Shown: positions 41,961 to 51,792 of the stretch, piece after piece
Position numbering within the stretch: the first letter of the stretch is position 1
Layout: each line of letters starts with the position of its first letter
Assembly (NCBI GenBank): GCA_027494035.1
Contig: JAOSJQ010000001.1
Location: 1,364,001 to 1,428,000 of the forward strand
Direction of reading: 5' to 3'
Source: UTCFX2 sp002050125
Lineage (GTDB): Bacteria; Chloroflexota; Anaerolineae; Anaerolineales; UBA4823
DNA: 64,000 nucleotides
The notes under the pieces: generated by a model
What the model saw: the letters and a program-made list of their open reading frames with translations, nothing else
Database searches by the model: none
Told to the model about the DNA's origin: nothing
Program-made: the position numbers and the translations under genes

Positions 41961-43478
41961 TCATGTGAGGCGCGGCTCCGTAGAGGCGCCTCCAAGCCCG
42001 GCGGCGGCAGCTATCGGATCAGCGCGGACGCCGACCGCCTCTGAGAGGGGATCGGGCAGGTGGGCGGCAGCCGTGATCAGCCCGAAAACCACCCACATGT
42101 TTGGCAAGGCGAACGAATCGAACGAAAAGATCAGGAAGGCAAACACAATCAAAGCTAGAAAAGCCGCCAGCCCCCAGTATTTCTGTTCGCTTTGAGTAGA
42201 AAACCAGAGATAAATCGCACAGCCGACGACCGCCAGGATGAAAAACAGAAAGCTGCCCGTCCCAAAGACGCCGGTTTCCGCGATCAGCCGGGCTACCAGG
42301 TTTTTCGGGGTAATCAAACGGTCGCGACCTTCCTCGGGCGTGATCTGGCGTACGATCTCTTTGTTCGTATCCCAGGGCTGGTTTGGCAGGTTGTCGTCGA
42401 AATAAAAGGCATAGTTGCCCAAGCCCACTCCGAGCCACGGGTCCTCTTCAAAGATGCGCAAGGCGGTCGTCCAATACACGAAGCGCTGCTCCACGGCAAT
42501 AAACTCGAGATAGCTGCGGTTGCGGCTGCGGGCTTCGGTCCAATACCGCCATAAACGCGAGAAATAAGCGTTTTGTGAACCCGCGACAAAAACCACCGCC
42601 AGCACTATCAAGACGAACGAAGACACCTCCAGGATCCTGCGGCGTAGCGGTTTGGGAGAGGCGGGGTGGTTTTTATGGACCTGCCGGCGGTAGAGGATAA
42701 AGCCCACGACAACCAGTAAAACCAGCAGGAAAATGCCGGTGCGCGAAAAAGTGAAGATCAGCACGATCACCGACCAGACGAGCAGCCCCCATTCGACCGT
42801 CAACCGGCGCCAGCGCCACGGAAATACGCTGCGATCTTCAAGCACCGAGGCGATCAACCAGGGCAGAAGCAGGAAACAGATCTGTTCGGCGAACCATTTT
42901 GGCTCAAAGGTGAGCCCCGAGATGCGGGCAGTGAAAAGCTTGCGGGTCGAAACAAGCTGTTGCAGCGTATTCGCAATGCGATAGTAAACCGGGTGATAGT
43001 GGATCACGATTGGAATTTGCAGGCTGCCCCACAACAGCGCCAACCCCATGCCCGCATACAGCCAGCGCAGCGAGAATTTCAGATCGTCCCAGTTCTCGTG
43101 CAGCAAGACCGTCGTGAAATAGAATGAGACGCCCAGTCCAAGGGTGACCAGGTTGCGCACCAGGCGCGAGACCGGCGTGACGCCCCGGAAAGCGTCGAGG
43201 TCGGAGGTGAACGCAAACATTGATCCAATCAAGGCGATCAGCACAAACGCCAACAGCGGCAGGAAGGTGCGCGGCAGCGGACGGCGAAACAGGCGCGGAA
43301 CAATGAGCAGCACGAGCAGAACCGCCAGAGGGTAGATTGCGAGCGGGCGGACTAGCGTGCGACCGCCAATCCCCGGCGGGAAGAACGGGAAACTGGTCAC
43401 CGGCAGGCTGACGAAAAACAAAATCCAGGCGAGGCGGGTCAGCGCGGTGTAAATCCGCTTCCAATTGAGGCTGCTCAA
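41961..43478 (-). CDS. Wzy/O-antigen-ligase-like polymerase, copy 1
   Basis: 505 residues with about ten to twelve membrane helices and the large periplasmic loop typical of Wzy/WaaL proteins (GVGLGNYAFYFDDNLPNQPW region). It joins glycan repeat units on a lipid carrier outside the membrane. The start is a TTG at 43478 that overlaps the stop of the chain-length gene (TTGA), with GGAGAG ahead; longer upstream reading only re-reads that gene. It is clearly paralogous to the polymerase at 44490-46031 (shared SFPYFP-like start and EP-x-WFAEQI motif). Confidence 0.85.
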   Translation of the reverse strand: MSSLNWKRIYTALTRLAWILFFVSLPVTSFPFFPPGIGGRTLVRPLAIYPLAVLLVLLIVPRLFRRPLPRTFLPLLAFVLIALIGSMFAFTSDLDAFRGVTPVSRLVRNLVTLGLGVSFYFTTVLLHENWDDLKFSLRWLYAGMGLALLWGSLQIPIVIHYHPVYYRIANTLQQLVSTRKLFTARISGLTFEPKWFAEQICFLLLPWLIASVLEDRSVFPWRWRRLTVEWGLLVWSVIVLIFTFSRTGIFLLVLLVVVGFILYRRQVHKNHPASPKPLRRRILEVSSFVLIVLAVVFVAGSQNAYFSRLWRYWTEARSRNRSYLEFIAVEQRFVYWTTALRIFEEDPWLGVGLGNYAFYFDDNLPNQPWDTNKEIVRQITPEEGRDRLITPKNLVARLIAETGVFGTGSFLFFILAVVGCAIYLWFSTQSEQKYWGLAAFLALIVFAFLIFSFDSFALPNMWVVFGLITAAAHLPDPLSEAVGVRADPIAAAAGLGGASTEPRLT

Positions 43479-44527
43479 AAATCTCTCCACGAATGTGAAA
43501 TGATAATCAATTGGATTAAGAGCCAGGTTAAAACCCCGATCAAGCCGCCAACCAGAATAAAGGTCGAGCTCGGGCGGATCTGGCGGACGTTTAAGTCCTG
43601 CTTGCGCTCGATCTCGATGTTGGGCGAGAAACTGAGGCTGTCTTGCGATGCGGCGGTGAACTGGCGGGTCAGCTCGCTCTGCCGGGTGGAGAGCTGGCTG
43701 ACCTGGTCTTGCAGGGCGGCGATCTCCGTTTCGAGCAGCGGCTCGATTTGATCGATCCAATTCAGATAGGCAGCGGGGGGCGCGTCAGCGGCGGGTTGGG
43801 CGTCCAGCAGGGCGGTCCACGCCGGCGTGAAGCTCGCCGGAGAGGAAACGAGCGCCAGCAAGCGCCAGCGCTGCTGCGGGGTTAAGGGTTCGTCCGCAAG
43901 CGCGCCGGCTTCAGACCGCCAGCCTTGCAAAGCCTGCTGGGTCGCCTGCAGGTCGTGGATCCGCAGATCAGCCGCGAGCTTGGCGTTCTGGACGGCTTGC
44001 AGTTCCTGGTCGATCATGAAGGTTTGGCGGGCAGCTTCGACAGCCAGACCCACCTGTTCGACGACGACCTCGCTCCAGGCTGTGGCGGCCTGGCGGGCGC
44101 GCTGCTTGATAGGGTGGTTGGCGATCAAGTCCCAGTTGCCGGTCGAGCGCCATTCCGAGTCCAGCATACGCCGGAACTGGTCCTGGTTGACCGAATTCCA
44201 ATAGGGATCCAGGGCGCGCAGCCGCTCGAGCGCCGGCTGGACAAAGCGATCCAGATAAATGGCGGCTTCAAGCTGCGACATCTGCCAGTAGTGATAATTG
44301 TCCAGGTTAGAGTATTTCGGATTGGCGAGCGCTTTGAAGATTGTGTCCGAGTACATCCGGTAAGGATTGAGAGCGATGTAGATGCGGCTGTCGGCGCGGT
44401 AATGGGTGGGCCAGACGAAGGACAACCCCCATCCCAATAGAGCGCCGAGAGCCAGCGCTGCCAGCATGGCTGACCAGCGGTGAAACAGCTTATAGAGTTC
44501 GTCGCGCAAGTTCCAATGTCGAATCAT
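43475..44527 (-). CDS. polysaccharide chain-length regulator (Wzz/PCP-like), copy 1
   Basis: 350 residues. Two membrane helices, one at about 19-40 and one at about 322-345, enclose a long periplasmic helical and coiled-coil domain, the PCP plan. The motif FVWPTHYRADSRIYIALNPY after the first helix and NVRQIRPSSTFILVGGLIG before the second are typical. It sets the length of the polymer built by the coupled Wzy-like protein. It starts 38 bases inside the end of the preceding polymerase gene. It is a paralogue of the 46028-47089 protein. Confidence 0.85.
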   Translation of the reverse strand: MIRHWNLRDELYKLFHRWSAMLAALALGALLGWGLSFVWPTHYRADSRIYIALNPYRMYSDTIFKALANPKYSNLDNYHYWQMSQLEAAIYLDRFVQPALERLRALDPYWNSVNQDQFRRMLDSEWRSTGNWDLIANHPIKQRARQAATAWSEVVVEQVGLAVEAARQTFMIDQELQAVQNAKLAADLRIHDLQATQQALQGWRSEAGALADEPLTPQQRWRLLALVSSPASFTPAWTALLDAQPAADAPPAAYLNWIDQIEPLLETEIAALQDQVSQLSTRQSELTRQFTAASQDSLSFSPNIEIERKQDLNVRQIRPSSTFILVGGLIGVLTWLLIQLIIISHSWRDF

Positions 44528-46031
44528 AAGAGTCTTCTTGAGTTTTAGCTTGAAGGGTGGGTGAGGCGGCGGCTTCCCGGGCGGCTAAATGCGCGGCGGC
44601 GGTGATGAAGCCGAGCAGAATCCAGATATCGGGGATGACGAAGGAGTCAAATGAAAGGGCGGATAAGCCAAACGCGGTCAGCCCGCACAGGCTGGCTGTG
44701 CCCCAATATTTCCATTCCTTATCTGGCGAAAGCCAAAGGTAAAGGGCATAGCCCAGGTTAATGATGATGAAGACGGTGAACAGGATCCAACCGATGATCC
44801 CCGTTTCGGCGAGCAGGCGCAGGAAGAAATTCTTGGAGGTGATCAGCCGGTCGCGCCCGAGCTCAGGCGTGATCATTAGAAGCACTTCGGTCACATCAGA
44901 GATTGGGCGATAGGGCAGCATCTCTTCGAAGTAGAAAGCGTAATTCCCCAACCCAACCCCCAGCAGAGGGTAAGCCTGGTAGATGTTGAAAGCGGCTTCG
45001 GCATAAGTCACCCGGGCGTCCATGCCCAGATGACTCATATAACCCATAAACGTTGCGCCTGGGCTGTTCCAATAGCTCCAAATGCGGGCAAAAAATGGGT
45101 TGCGCCTGCCGACCAGGTAAATCGGGGTGAAAATGATCACCAGAATCATCAAGATCCACAAGGCGTTCCTGAATCCGCGCTTCAGGTTGACGCGCTCCAG
45201 GACAAGGCGAAAAGCGCCGTTGTGAAACGAGTTGCGCGGATGGAACAGCGCAAACCCGATCAGGACCACCAGGATCAAGTTCATCAGCCCGGCGCGCGAG
45301 TAGGTGAACGGCAGCAGGATCACCGCCCAACCCAGAAGCAGCCATTCGATCGTCAGGCGGCGCCAGCGCCAGCGAAAGACGGTGGTGTTGTTCATGATCG
45401 CCGCCAGCGTGTACGGCAGCAGCAGCAGGATGATCTGCTCGGCGAACCAGTGCGGTTCGTAGGTCATGCCCGAGATGCGGTCATACAGCAAGCGCCGGAT
45501 GGACACCCGGCTCTGCAGACGGGTCAGAAACTCGAAGTATTGGGAGGTCGGAGAAATGAGGTAGTACGCCTGGAGCGATCCCCACGCCATCGCAATGGCA
45601 ATGCCGGCGTAGATCCAGCGCAGGGAAAAGCGCAGATCGGCGCGGTTCTCAGGGAGCAGCGCGATTGCCAGGAAAAAGGCGCAGCCGATGGCTAGAGTGA
45701 ACAAACCGCGCAAAACGCGCGATTCGACCGAAATCCCCAGGGCAGGTTCAATGCCGCGCAAGAGCGAGATCACCGAGGAAACCAGGGCGACTAGCGCGAA
45801 CAAGAATAAAACCAGCAGATTTTTCGGCAGCGGTTTGCGGACCAGGCGCGGCAGAACCGAAAAAGGGATCAGAACGAGGAGCGGGTACAGTGAGAGAGGG
45901 CGCACGAGCGCTTCACCGCCGATGGCGCGCGGGAAGTAGGGGAAGCTGGTGACCGGCAAGGCAACCAGCAAGCCAGCCCAGGCAACTCTCTCGATGAGTT
46001 TTCCAACGGAGCGGAGCTGGTCCGATCTCAC
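44490..46031 (-). CDS. Wzy/O-antigen-ligase-like polymerase, copy 2
   Basis: 513 residues with about eleven membrane helices. The chosen start is a GTG at 46031 that overlaps the chain-length gene stop (GTGA) with AAAGGA ahead. The protein shares the PVTSFPYFPRAIGG start, RISGMTYEPHWFAEQI and GVGLGNYAFYFEEMLPY with copy 1. It should polymerise a glycan repeat. Having two polymerases in one operon suggests two polymers or a mixed one. Confidence 0.85.
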   Translation of the reverse strand: MRSDQLRSVGKLIERVAWAGLLVALPVTSFPYFPRAIGGEALVRPLSLYPLLVLIPFSVLPRLVRKPLPKNLLVLFLFALVALVSSVISLLRGIEPALGISVESRVLRGLFTLAIGCAFFLAIALLPENRADLRFSLRWIYAGIAIAMAWGSLQAYYLISPTSQYFEFLTRLQSRVSIRRLLYDRISGMTYEPHWFAEQIILLLLPYTLAAIMNNTTVFRWRWRRLTIEWLLLGWAVILLPFTYSRAGLMNLILVVLIGFALFHPRNSFHNGAFRLVLERVNLKRGFRNALWILMILVIIFTPIYLVGRRNPFFARIWSYWNSPGATFMGYMSHLGMDARVTYAEAAFNIYQAYPLLGVGLGNYAFYFEEMLPYRPISDVTEVLLMITPELGRDRLITSKNFFLRLLAETGIIGWILFTVFIIINLGYALYLWLSPDKEWKYWGTASLCGLTAFGLSALSFDSFVIPDIWILLGFITAAAHLAAREAAASPTLQAKTQEDSYDSTLELARRTL

Positions 46032-47089
46032 GCGCTTCCTTTCAGGCTGACGCCCCCCAGCCAGAAAGCAAACCAAACGACCAGACCCAGCAGGCTGCCT
46101 GCCAGCATCAGCGTTCCGGTTGGGCGGACCACAGACTGCTGCAAGCGCGTTTCGGAGATTTTGTCTACGTCGAGGGTGGCTGAAAGCCCCAGGCTCTCCT
46201 GGGAGGCTTGAGCAAACTGCGCGGCGGCTTCTTGCTGCTGCTCATCGAGTTGGCGGATCTGCTCTTCCAGGCCCAGAATTTCGGCTTCGACCAGCGGGGT
46301 CGCCTGCATCAGCCAATCGCGATAGACCCCGGTAGAAGAGGCGTGGGGAGGAAAGGCGTCTAGCAGCGCCTTCCAGGCTGGACCGAGATCGAGCCGGCCC
46401 AACTGGCGCCATAGTTTCCAATGCTCGTTCTGGTCCAGCGGGGCGTCGGCAGCCAGGGCTTCCAGGTCGCGCAGCGTGCGCTGCATGGTTTCCTGCGCTT
46501 GGCGCAAGCGCTCGATCCGTGAATGGTAGGCGAGGCGTTGTTGAGCCATCGCTTTTAGCTGAAGGTCGATAACCATGGCGCGCTGCGAAGCCAGTACGGC
46601 AGTATGCACCCGTTCCACAACTACAGCCTCCCAGGCGATTACCGCTTGTTCGGCGCGCTGCGGGTCCGTGTTTTCAGCTACCAGGCGCCACTTACCGGCG
46701 TTGCGCCAGTAGACATCGAGCGAATCAGCCAGGGCTGTGCGGTCTACGCCCTCCCAGTAAGGATCAAGCGTGCGCAGCCGCGTCAGGGTTGCGTCGATCA
46801 CTTCATCTTTGAGAATCAGGGTGTTCAGGCTAGCCATTTGCCAGTTTTTAAAGTCGTTGGCGTTGACAATCTCGATGCCGGCGTATTCCGTGCGGTTTTG
46901 ACCTTCGAGCGAGTTATAAACGTTCAGACCAACGAAAAGCTCGCGCGTGGCGCGGTGGGGCGTGGGCCAGATCAGCGAGACGCCCCAGCCGAGCAGGCTG
47001 CCAAGAAGGCAAAACAGCGCCATCCAGGGCCAGCTCCGGGTGGCGTATAAAATCTCATCAGGCAATGACCAATCTACTGCTCTGTTCAA
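46028..47089 (-). CDS. polysaccharide chain-length regulator (Wzz/PCP-like), copy 2
   Basis: 353 residues with the PCP arrangement: an N-terminal helix at about 22-42 (LGSLLGWGVSLIWPTPHRAT) and a C-terminal helix at about 325-345, with a coiled-coil periplasmic middle. It lacks a cytoplasmic kinase domain, so it is of the Wzz rather than the BY-kinase type. It lies 26 bases after the WecA-like gene and overlaps the following polymerase gene by four bases. Confidence 0.85.
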   Translation of the reverse strand: MNRAVDWSLPDEILYATRSWPWMALFCLLGSLLGWGVSLIWPTPHRATRELFVGLNVYNSLEGQNRTEYAGIEIVNANDFKNWQMASLNTLILKDEVIDATLTRLRTLDPYWEGVDRTALADSLDVYWRNAGKWRLVAENTDPQRAEQAVIAWEAVVVERVHTAVLASQRAMVIDLQLKAMAQQRLAYHSRIERLRQAQETMQRTLRDLEALAADAPLDQNEHWKLWRQLGRLDLGPAWKALLDAFPPHASSTGVYRDWLMQATPLVEAEILGLEEQIRQLDEQQQEAAAQFAQASQESLGLSATLDVDKISETRLQQSVVRPTGTLMLAGSLLGLVVWFAFWLGGVSLKGSA

Positions 47090-47115
47090 AACGCCTTATT
47101 TTCAAATTCAGAGAA

Positions 47116-48176
47116 TTATACCCAATTTGAGCGGCGGTCGAGGAAGCACAGGGTGAGTATTCCAAGCGCAAGCAGGCTGAAGAAGATCAGGTTGGCGATC
47201 AGGGGAGGTTGGACCAGGCAGATAAACGCCAGGCAGCCAAGCGCCAACGAGACGCCATGTAAGACCAGCACCGCCCGATTGGAGTGCAAGCCCAGCCGCA
47301 GCAAACGGTGGTAAGTGTGGTCGAGCGCGGCGGTGTAGACTGGGCGGCCTCGCCGCAGACGCGAGATCACCACCAGCGAGGCGTCAAAGATCGGCACGCT
47401 GAGCAGTATGATCGGCACAAACCAGGAGGAAGCCTGATCCGCGTTCTGGGGAGCGTATAGAATGGCTAGAACTGCCAGCAAAAACCCCAGAAGCTGCGCC
47501 CCGGAGTCGCCTAGAAAAAGTATGGCGGGATACGCGTTGAAGAAATAGAGCCCCAGACAGGCGCCGATCAAGATGGTGCTGTATTGCGCCAGCCAGAACT
47601 GACCCGAATCCAGCGTCACGAGCATAAAAAAACTGGCTGCCATACCCCCAATCCCAATTGCCAGACCGTCCATGCTGTCCACAAAATTGAACGCGTTGGT
47701 CATCCCCACGACCCACAGCACGGTGACGAACCAATCGAGATACAGGTAAATCCCTCCGGAGGTGTAGAAAAACACCTCCGCGAGGGTCTCGAAAACCTGG
47801 ATATAGACGCCAAGCGCGATGAGCAGCCCGGCTGCAATGATTTGACCTACCAGTTTTAGAAGAGGCGTGATCGGTTTGAAGTCGTCCCAGAGACCGAAAA
47901 AGAAGACGGGCAGCGCCGCGATCAGGCTGGCGCGCAGTTCGGGGTGGTTGAAAACGCCGAACACCCAGCCGCCGCACAAAATGGTGAGCAGCAGCGCGGC
48001 GCCCCCGCAATTGGGATCGGTCGGTCGTGTTGTTTGTGCGGCGCGCTGCCGGGCCGGTCGAACAGACTGAACTGGCGGACGAGCTTGATCCCGATCCAGG
48101 ACATAATCGTCGAGATCACCAATGAAACCAGCAGATATTCGAAAATGAAGAAAATGCTCTCAGTGTTGGTGTACAT
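47116..48176 (-). CDS. WecA/MraY-family polyprenyl-phosphate sugar-1-phosphate transferase (frameshifted)
   Basis: About 353 residues with some eleven membrane helices. The frame breaks at a CCCCC run (48002-48006, one base missing). Conserved loops are GLWDDFKPI, NAFNFVDSMDGLA and LDHTYHRLLRLGL, the last a variant of the HHxxR-type motif. It transfers a sugar phosphate (usually GlcNAc-1-P) from UDP-sugar to undecaprenyl phosphate, which starts glycan assembly in this operon. The ATG at 48176 is preferred over a TTG seven codons upstream. Confidence 0.82.
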
Positions 48177-48224
48177 AGACTGTGCGCAGATCGTCAATCA
48201 GCGTTTTATCGAGGTCGTTTGGCG

Positions 48225-49139
48225 TCATCGTTTGCGCGTTCCAAACGATTCGCCTTTGAAGAAATTGACCATCAAAGCCAGACACAACTTGAGCAGCATC
48301 GCCAGATAGTATAACCAATTGAATAAAAAGAAATAGCGTTTTGCAAGATGTTTGCGATAGTAGTGAAAATAGGATTTATGCCAGGCAATGATCGAGCGGT
48401 AGGGTTCGACGCGTGACCCTCCCAGCCCCCCGTAATGAATGATCTGAGATTCGGGGTAATAAACCACATCCCAGCCGGCTGTGCGCGCTCGGTAGCAGAA
48501 ATCTGCGTCTTCCTGGTACGCAAAGAATTTCTCATCCAGATAGCCTATCTGGTCGATTAGTTCACGCCGCATCAACATGCACGAACCGGATACACCGGCG
48601 ACGCTGTGAACCTGTCCGTCGTTGATGTAGTTCATTTGATACTGTCCAAACAGGCGGCTCTTTGGAAAAAGTTCGGAGAGCCCCAAGAAATAGGTCACAA
48701 CCGCCCAGGGGGTAGGTTCGCCTCTCCGGCAGGATTTTTGGACAGTCCGATCGCGGTTAAGCACCTTAGGTCCGCAGATTCCCACTTCGGGGTGGCTGTC
48801 CATGTATTGAACCAGTTGATCCAGCGCCTGGGGCAGGATGATGGTGTCGGGGTTAAGCTGTAAAAGATACACGCCGCGCGCCTGTCTGAGCGCCTGGTTC
48901 ATGGGGACGGTGTAGCCGAGGTTGGTGGGGTTGCAAATGAAATGAACCTGGGGAAATTCCTGCTGGAGCATTCCGCTGACGTCATCCTTCGAGCCGTTGT
49001 CTACCACGATCGCCTCGAAAGAGATGTGGGTGCTGGCATACAGCGAGCGCAGGCATTCCCGGAGCACGTCTTTGGCTTCGTATGTGACAATGCACACCGA
49101 GAGCCGCGGTTTAAGGGTGTCCTCAGCCGAGTGATTCAT
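48225..49139 (-). CDS. family 2 glycosyltransferase
   Basis: 304 residues. A GT-A fold starts with LSVCIVTYEAKDVLRECLRS; VVDNGSKDD and LQLNPDTIILP hold the nucleotide-sugar and DxD-like sites. It belongs to the rhamnosyltransferase-like group with a C-terminal membrane-facing helix (about 270-295). It likely adds rhamnose or a related sugar to the lipid-linked glycan. Its start overlaps the preceding GT4 gene by 17 bases. Confidence 0.9.
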   Translation of the reverse strand: MNHSAEDTLKPRLSVCIVTYEAKDVLRECLRSLYASTHISFEAIVVDNGSKDDVSGMLQQEFPQVHFICNPTNLGYTVPMNQALRQARGVYLLQLNPDTIILPQALDQLVQYMDSHPEVGICGPKVLNRDRTVQKSCRRGEPTPWAVVTYFLGLSELFPKSRLFGQYQMNYINDGQVHSVAGVSGSCMLMRRELIDQIGYLDEKFFAYQEDADFCYRARTAGWDVVYYPESQIIHYGGLGGSRVEPYRSIIAWHKSYFHYYRKHLAKRYFFLFNWLYYLAMLLKLCLALMVNFFKGESFGTRKR

Positions 49140-50241
49140 AGATCTGTAACGTCAACCGCGCAGTGCGCTCCCAGGAAAATTCTGCGGCTCGTTTGATCCC
49201 CGCCTGCGACAGGCGCATCTGAAGAGCAGGGTTGTTTAGCAGGGTTTGAAGTGCATCCGTCAGAGCTTGCTCGTCCAAAGGAGGGATAAGCAAGCCCGCC
49301 GGTCCGATGTTCTCCGCTAAGGCTGCGACATCCGTTGCGATCACGGGCGTTCCGCAAGCCATGGCTTCCATTGGTGGAAAACCAAAGCCCTCATACGTCG
49401 ATGGATAGACCAGCGCCTGAGCGAGATTATAAACGATTGGAAGCTCGTCGTCGGAAAAATAGCCCGCAAAATGCACTTTGTCCCGAAGATGCAGCGCCTT
49501 GATCAACTGTTCGACCTGGCGGCTGCCCCACCCCTTCTTTCCCGCCAACACCAGCGAGGGAAAACCTGGACGCTCAACTAAGCGGGCATGAGTCTTCAGC
49601 AGCAGCGGGAGGTTCTTGCGCGGTTCGATTAACCCAACAAAAAGGATGAATGCATCCGGCAAGCTGAACCTGCTTCGGTAATCCGCCAGGACCTGCGGGT
49701 CGCGGATGGGTCGGAACGCCTGTGATACGCCAAGCGGCGTGACATGGATGCGGTCGGACGGCAAACCCAGGATGCGCATTGCGTCGCGGCGGGTGCTGGC
49801 GGAGTTGGCGATCAACGCCGCAGCCCGCCTCGCGCTCAGGCGGATCAGGCGCGGGAAAAGCAATCGTTTGGGTCGTGTGTGCAGCTCCGGGAAGAGGAAG
49901 AAAGTCATGTCGTGGAAAGTCACGACCGACGGACAGGACAGGGCATAAGGGCTGGTGTAGTGCAGCGAATGGAGCAGATCAAGGCCGTGGCGGCGGGCAA
50001 GCGCAGGCAGCCGGATCTGTTCCCAGACCAGGCGCAGAGGGCTCGCAAGATCCGGCGCAGCGACCCATTCCAGGTTCTGCGTGGGGAGTTCTCCAATCTG
50101 CCGCCGCCCCGCCGGCGTGGCAAAGACCACAAAGCGATGCGCGCTGGTTTGCAAGGGCAGATGGCGGATCAACTCGATGATGTATTTTCCAGCTCCGAAC
50201 GGCTGCGCCGGGAGCGGAGTAGCGTCAATCCCAATTTTCAT
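49123..50241 (-). CDS. family 4 (GT-B) glycosyltransferase
   Basis: 372 residues. The N-terminal domain (DATPLPAQPFGAGKYIIELI) and the C-terminal donor domain with YPSTYEGFGFPPMEAMACGT at about 275-295 (the E-x7-E motif) are typical of GT4, the mannosyl/rhamnosyl/glucosyl group. It uses a nucleotide sugar to extend the surface glycan. It is in the same operon, 19 bases after the previous glycosyltransferase gene. Confidence 0.9.
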   Translation of the reverse strand: MKIGIDATPLPAQPFGAGKYIIELIRHLPLQTSAHRFVVFATPAGRRQIGELPTQNLEWVAAPDLASPLRLVWEQIRLPALARRHGLDLLHSLHYTSPYALSCPSVVTFHDMTFFLFPELHTRPKRLLFPRLIRLSARRAAALIANSASTRRDAMRILGLPSDRIHVTPLGVSQAFRPIRDPQVLADYRSRFSLPDAFILFVGLIEPRKNLPLLLKTHARLVERPGFPSLVLAGKKGWGSRQVEQLIKALHLRDKVHFAGYFSDDELPIVYNLAQALVYPSTYEGFGFPPMEAMACGTPVIATDVAALAENIGPAGLLIPPLDEQALTDALQTLLNNPALQMRLSQAGIKRAAEFSWERTARLTLQIYESLG

Positions 50242-50260
50242 CGACCTTTACCGGCGGTTT

Positions 50261-51760
50261 TCACGGCTGCATGAGACGCCAGACCAGATTTCTACCAATC
50301 CAATAGACCAGCGCCTCCACCCCTTCGATTTTGACGATGCGAACGAGGCGCCTCAGCGTCCCAGGGGTAGGAATTTCACAGCCCGGATCGATCTCGGGCA
50401 GGGCGAGGTCTGGGTTTGTGCAGATCAACGGGAGATAGTCGCTGACGATGCGATCCCAGGTCAACTGGGGATATCCTGCACGGACCGCCAGGACGGGCGC
50501 GCCGCGCTGCAATTCGAAAAGCTGTCTGTCCGTGATTCGGCGGCGGGCTTGCAAAATCCGGCGCTGGGGCAAAAGCGCGCTCAACGCGCGCAGATAATCC
50601 CTCCAGCCGCGCCAAACTGCCCGAACCGACCGCCATTTGCCCTGAAGCAGGTAGAACGCCAGCCTGATCAGATCTTCCGCCAAGTAGGCGCATAAAAAAC
50701 CCCAAAAATAACCCCGCCCATTGATGCGCGTGATCCAGCGCAGGCGTCCATAAGTCACCTGTTGCAGCTTTTCGGGTTTGAGCGCGGCGCGCTCGCCTGG
50801 CAAAGCGCCAAACGCGTGTTCCGCCAGCGCGTCCGGCGCCGCCCGGATGTCAAAGCCCAAAAGGCGGGCGCGGTAGCACCATTCGCTGTCCTCATAATAG
50901 AGCGGGAATCCTTCGTCGAACGTACCGACCGCCTGGATCGCCCAGCTTGAGATCAGCGCCGCGGCAAAACAGGCGGACGGCAGTTTTTCCCAATGGTCGA
51001 ACTGACCCAGATCCAGATGACCGAGCCCGAGGTCGGTACCCCAGGAAAACTTACCCACGAGGTTGCCCAACCCGTTTAGAAACGCGGGCGCGGATAACAG
51101 GCGCAGCTTTGGCGCGACTGCCGCACAGTCTGGATGATTGCGGGCGGCGGCGATCATGTGCGCCAGGGCGTCGCGTTGCAGGCATACGTCCGGGTTGAGC
51201 AGCAGCAAGTAATCGCCCTGGGCAGCTCGCACCGCGGTGTTGAGCGCCCGCGCCAGCGAGCCTCGCCCGGCAAGATCAATCTGACGAACCTGCGGGTAGT
51301 TGCGCAGCAGCCAATCGGCGGATCCGTCCTGCGGTCCGTTGTCTGCGAAGAGGATCTCATCCGGCGGGCAGGATTGGGACGCGAGGCTGGCGAGGCAGCC
51401 CTCCAGCCAGGGGCGGCTGTTGTATCCGACCAGGATCGCCGAAACCCGCCCGCAGTCTGGCGGGGCAGAGACGGGAGTGGGCGGTGAGGGGTCGGTTCGC
51501 CTTAGCAGATCCGCTTGCGCCAGACAAGCCAGCCCGGCGCGCATCTGGGTCTGTGTGCAGTCTTTGGGTTGAAAGGTCTGGAGAACCTCTTCCAGGGTGC
51601 GCCCCTGAGCCACAGTCCACAACTCAAGCACCCGCCGGTCGATCCACACCTGCCAGCCCTGGGCAGTCGTGAGCATGATCCTGCGCCCGGTGATGTGCGG
51701 GCGCACCCCAGGCGGGGCGTGATAGCGCGGGTTGGGGGGACTGGAGTTCAAAGATGCCAT
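50261..51760 (-). CDS. family 2 glycosyltransferase with an N-terminal winged-helix/PqqD-like domain
   Basis: 499 residues. The first 90 or so residues (RIMLTTAQGWQVWIDRRVLE, RTLEEVLQTFQ) resemble a PqqD-like or winged-helix module, unusual ahead of a GT2 enzyme. The GT2 domain follows from about 105 (VSAILVGYNSRPWLEGCLAS, LLLLNPDVCL, LYYEDSEWCYRARLLG). A C-terminal helical part may touch the membrane. It is probably a rhamnosyltransferase. A TTG start at 51796 that overlaps the stop of the upstream gene is an alternative to ATG 51760. Confidence 0.8.
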   Translation of the reverse strand: MASLNSSPPNPRYHAPPGVRPHITGRRIMLTTAQGWQVWIDRRVLELWTVAQGRTLEEVLQTFQPKDCTQTQMRAGLACLAQADLLRRTDPSPPTPVSAPPDCGRVSAILVGYNSRPWLEGCLASLASQSCPPDEILFADNGPQDGSADWLLRNYPQVRQIDLAGRGSLARALNTAVRAAQGDYLLLLNPDVCLQRDALAHMIAAARNHPDCAAVAPKLRLLSAPAFLNGLGNLVGKFSWGTDLGLGHLDLGQFDHWEKLPSACFAAALISSWAIQAVGTFDEGFPLYYEDSEWCYRARLLGFDIRAAPDALAEHAFGALPGERAALKPEKLQQVTYGRLRWITRINGRGYFWGFLCAYLAEDLIRLAFYLLQGKWRSVRAVWRGWRDYLRALSALLPQRRILQARRRITDRQLFELQRGAPVLAVRAGYPQLTWDRIVSDYLPLICTNPDLALPEIDPGCEIPTPGTLRRLVRIVKIEGVEALVYWIGRNLVWRLMQP

Positions 51761-51792
51761 TTTCAGTAGGCAGAGCGCCGGTCGGGGGTCAT

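Noticed and set aside
43479..43760. N-terminal extension of the polymerase at 41961-43478
   Set aside because: The extra residues only re-read the overlapping chain-length gene; the overlapping TTG with a ribosome binding site explains the true start.
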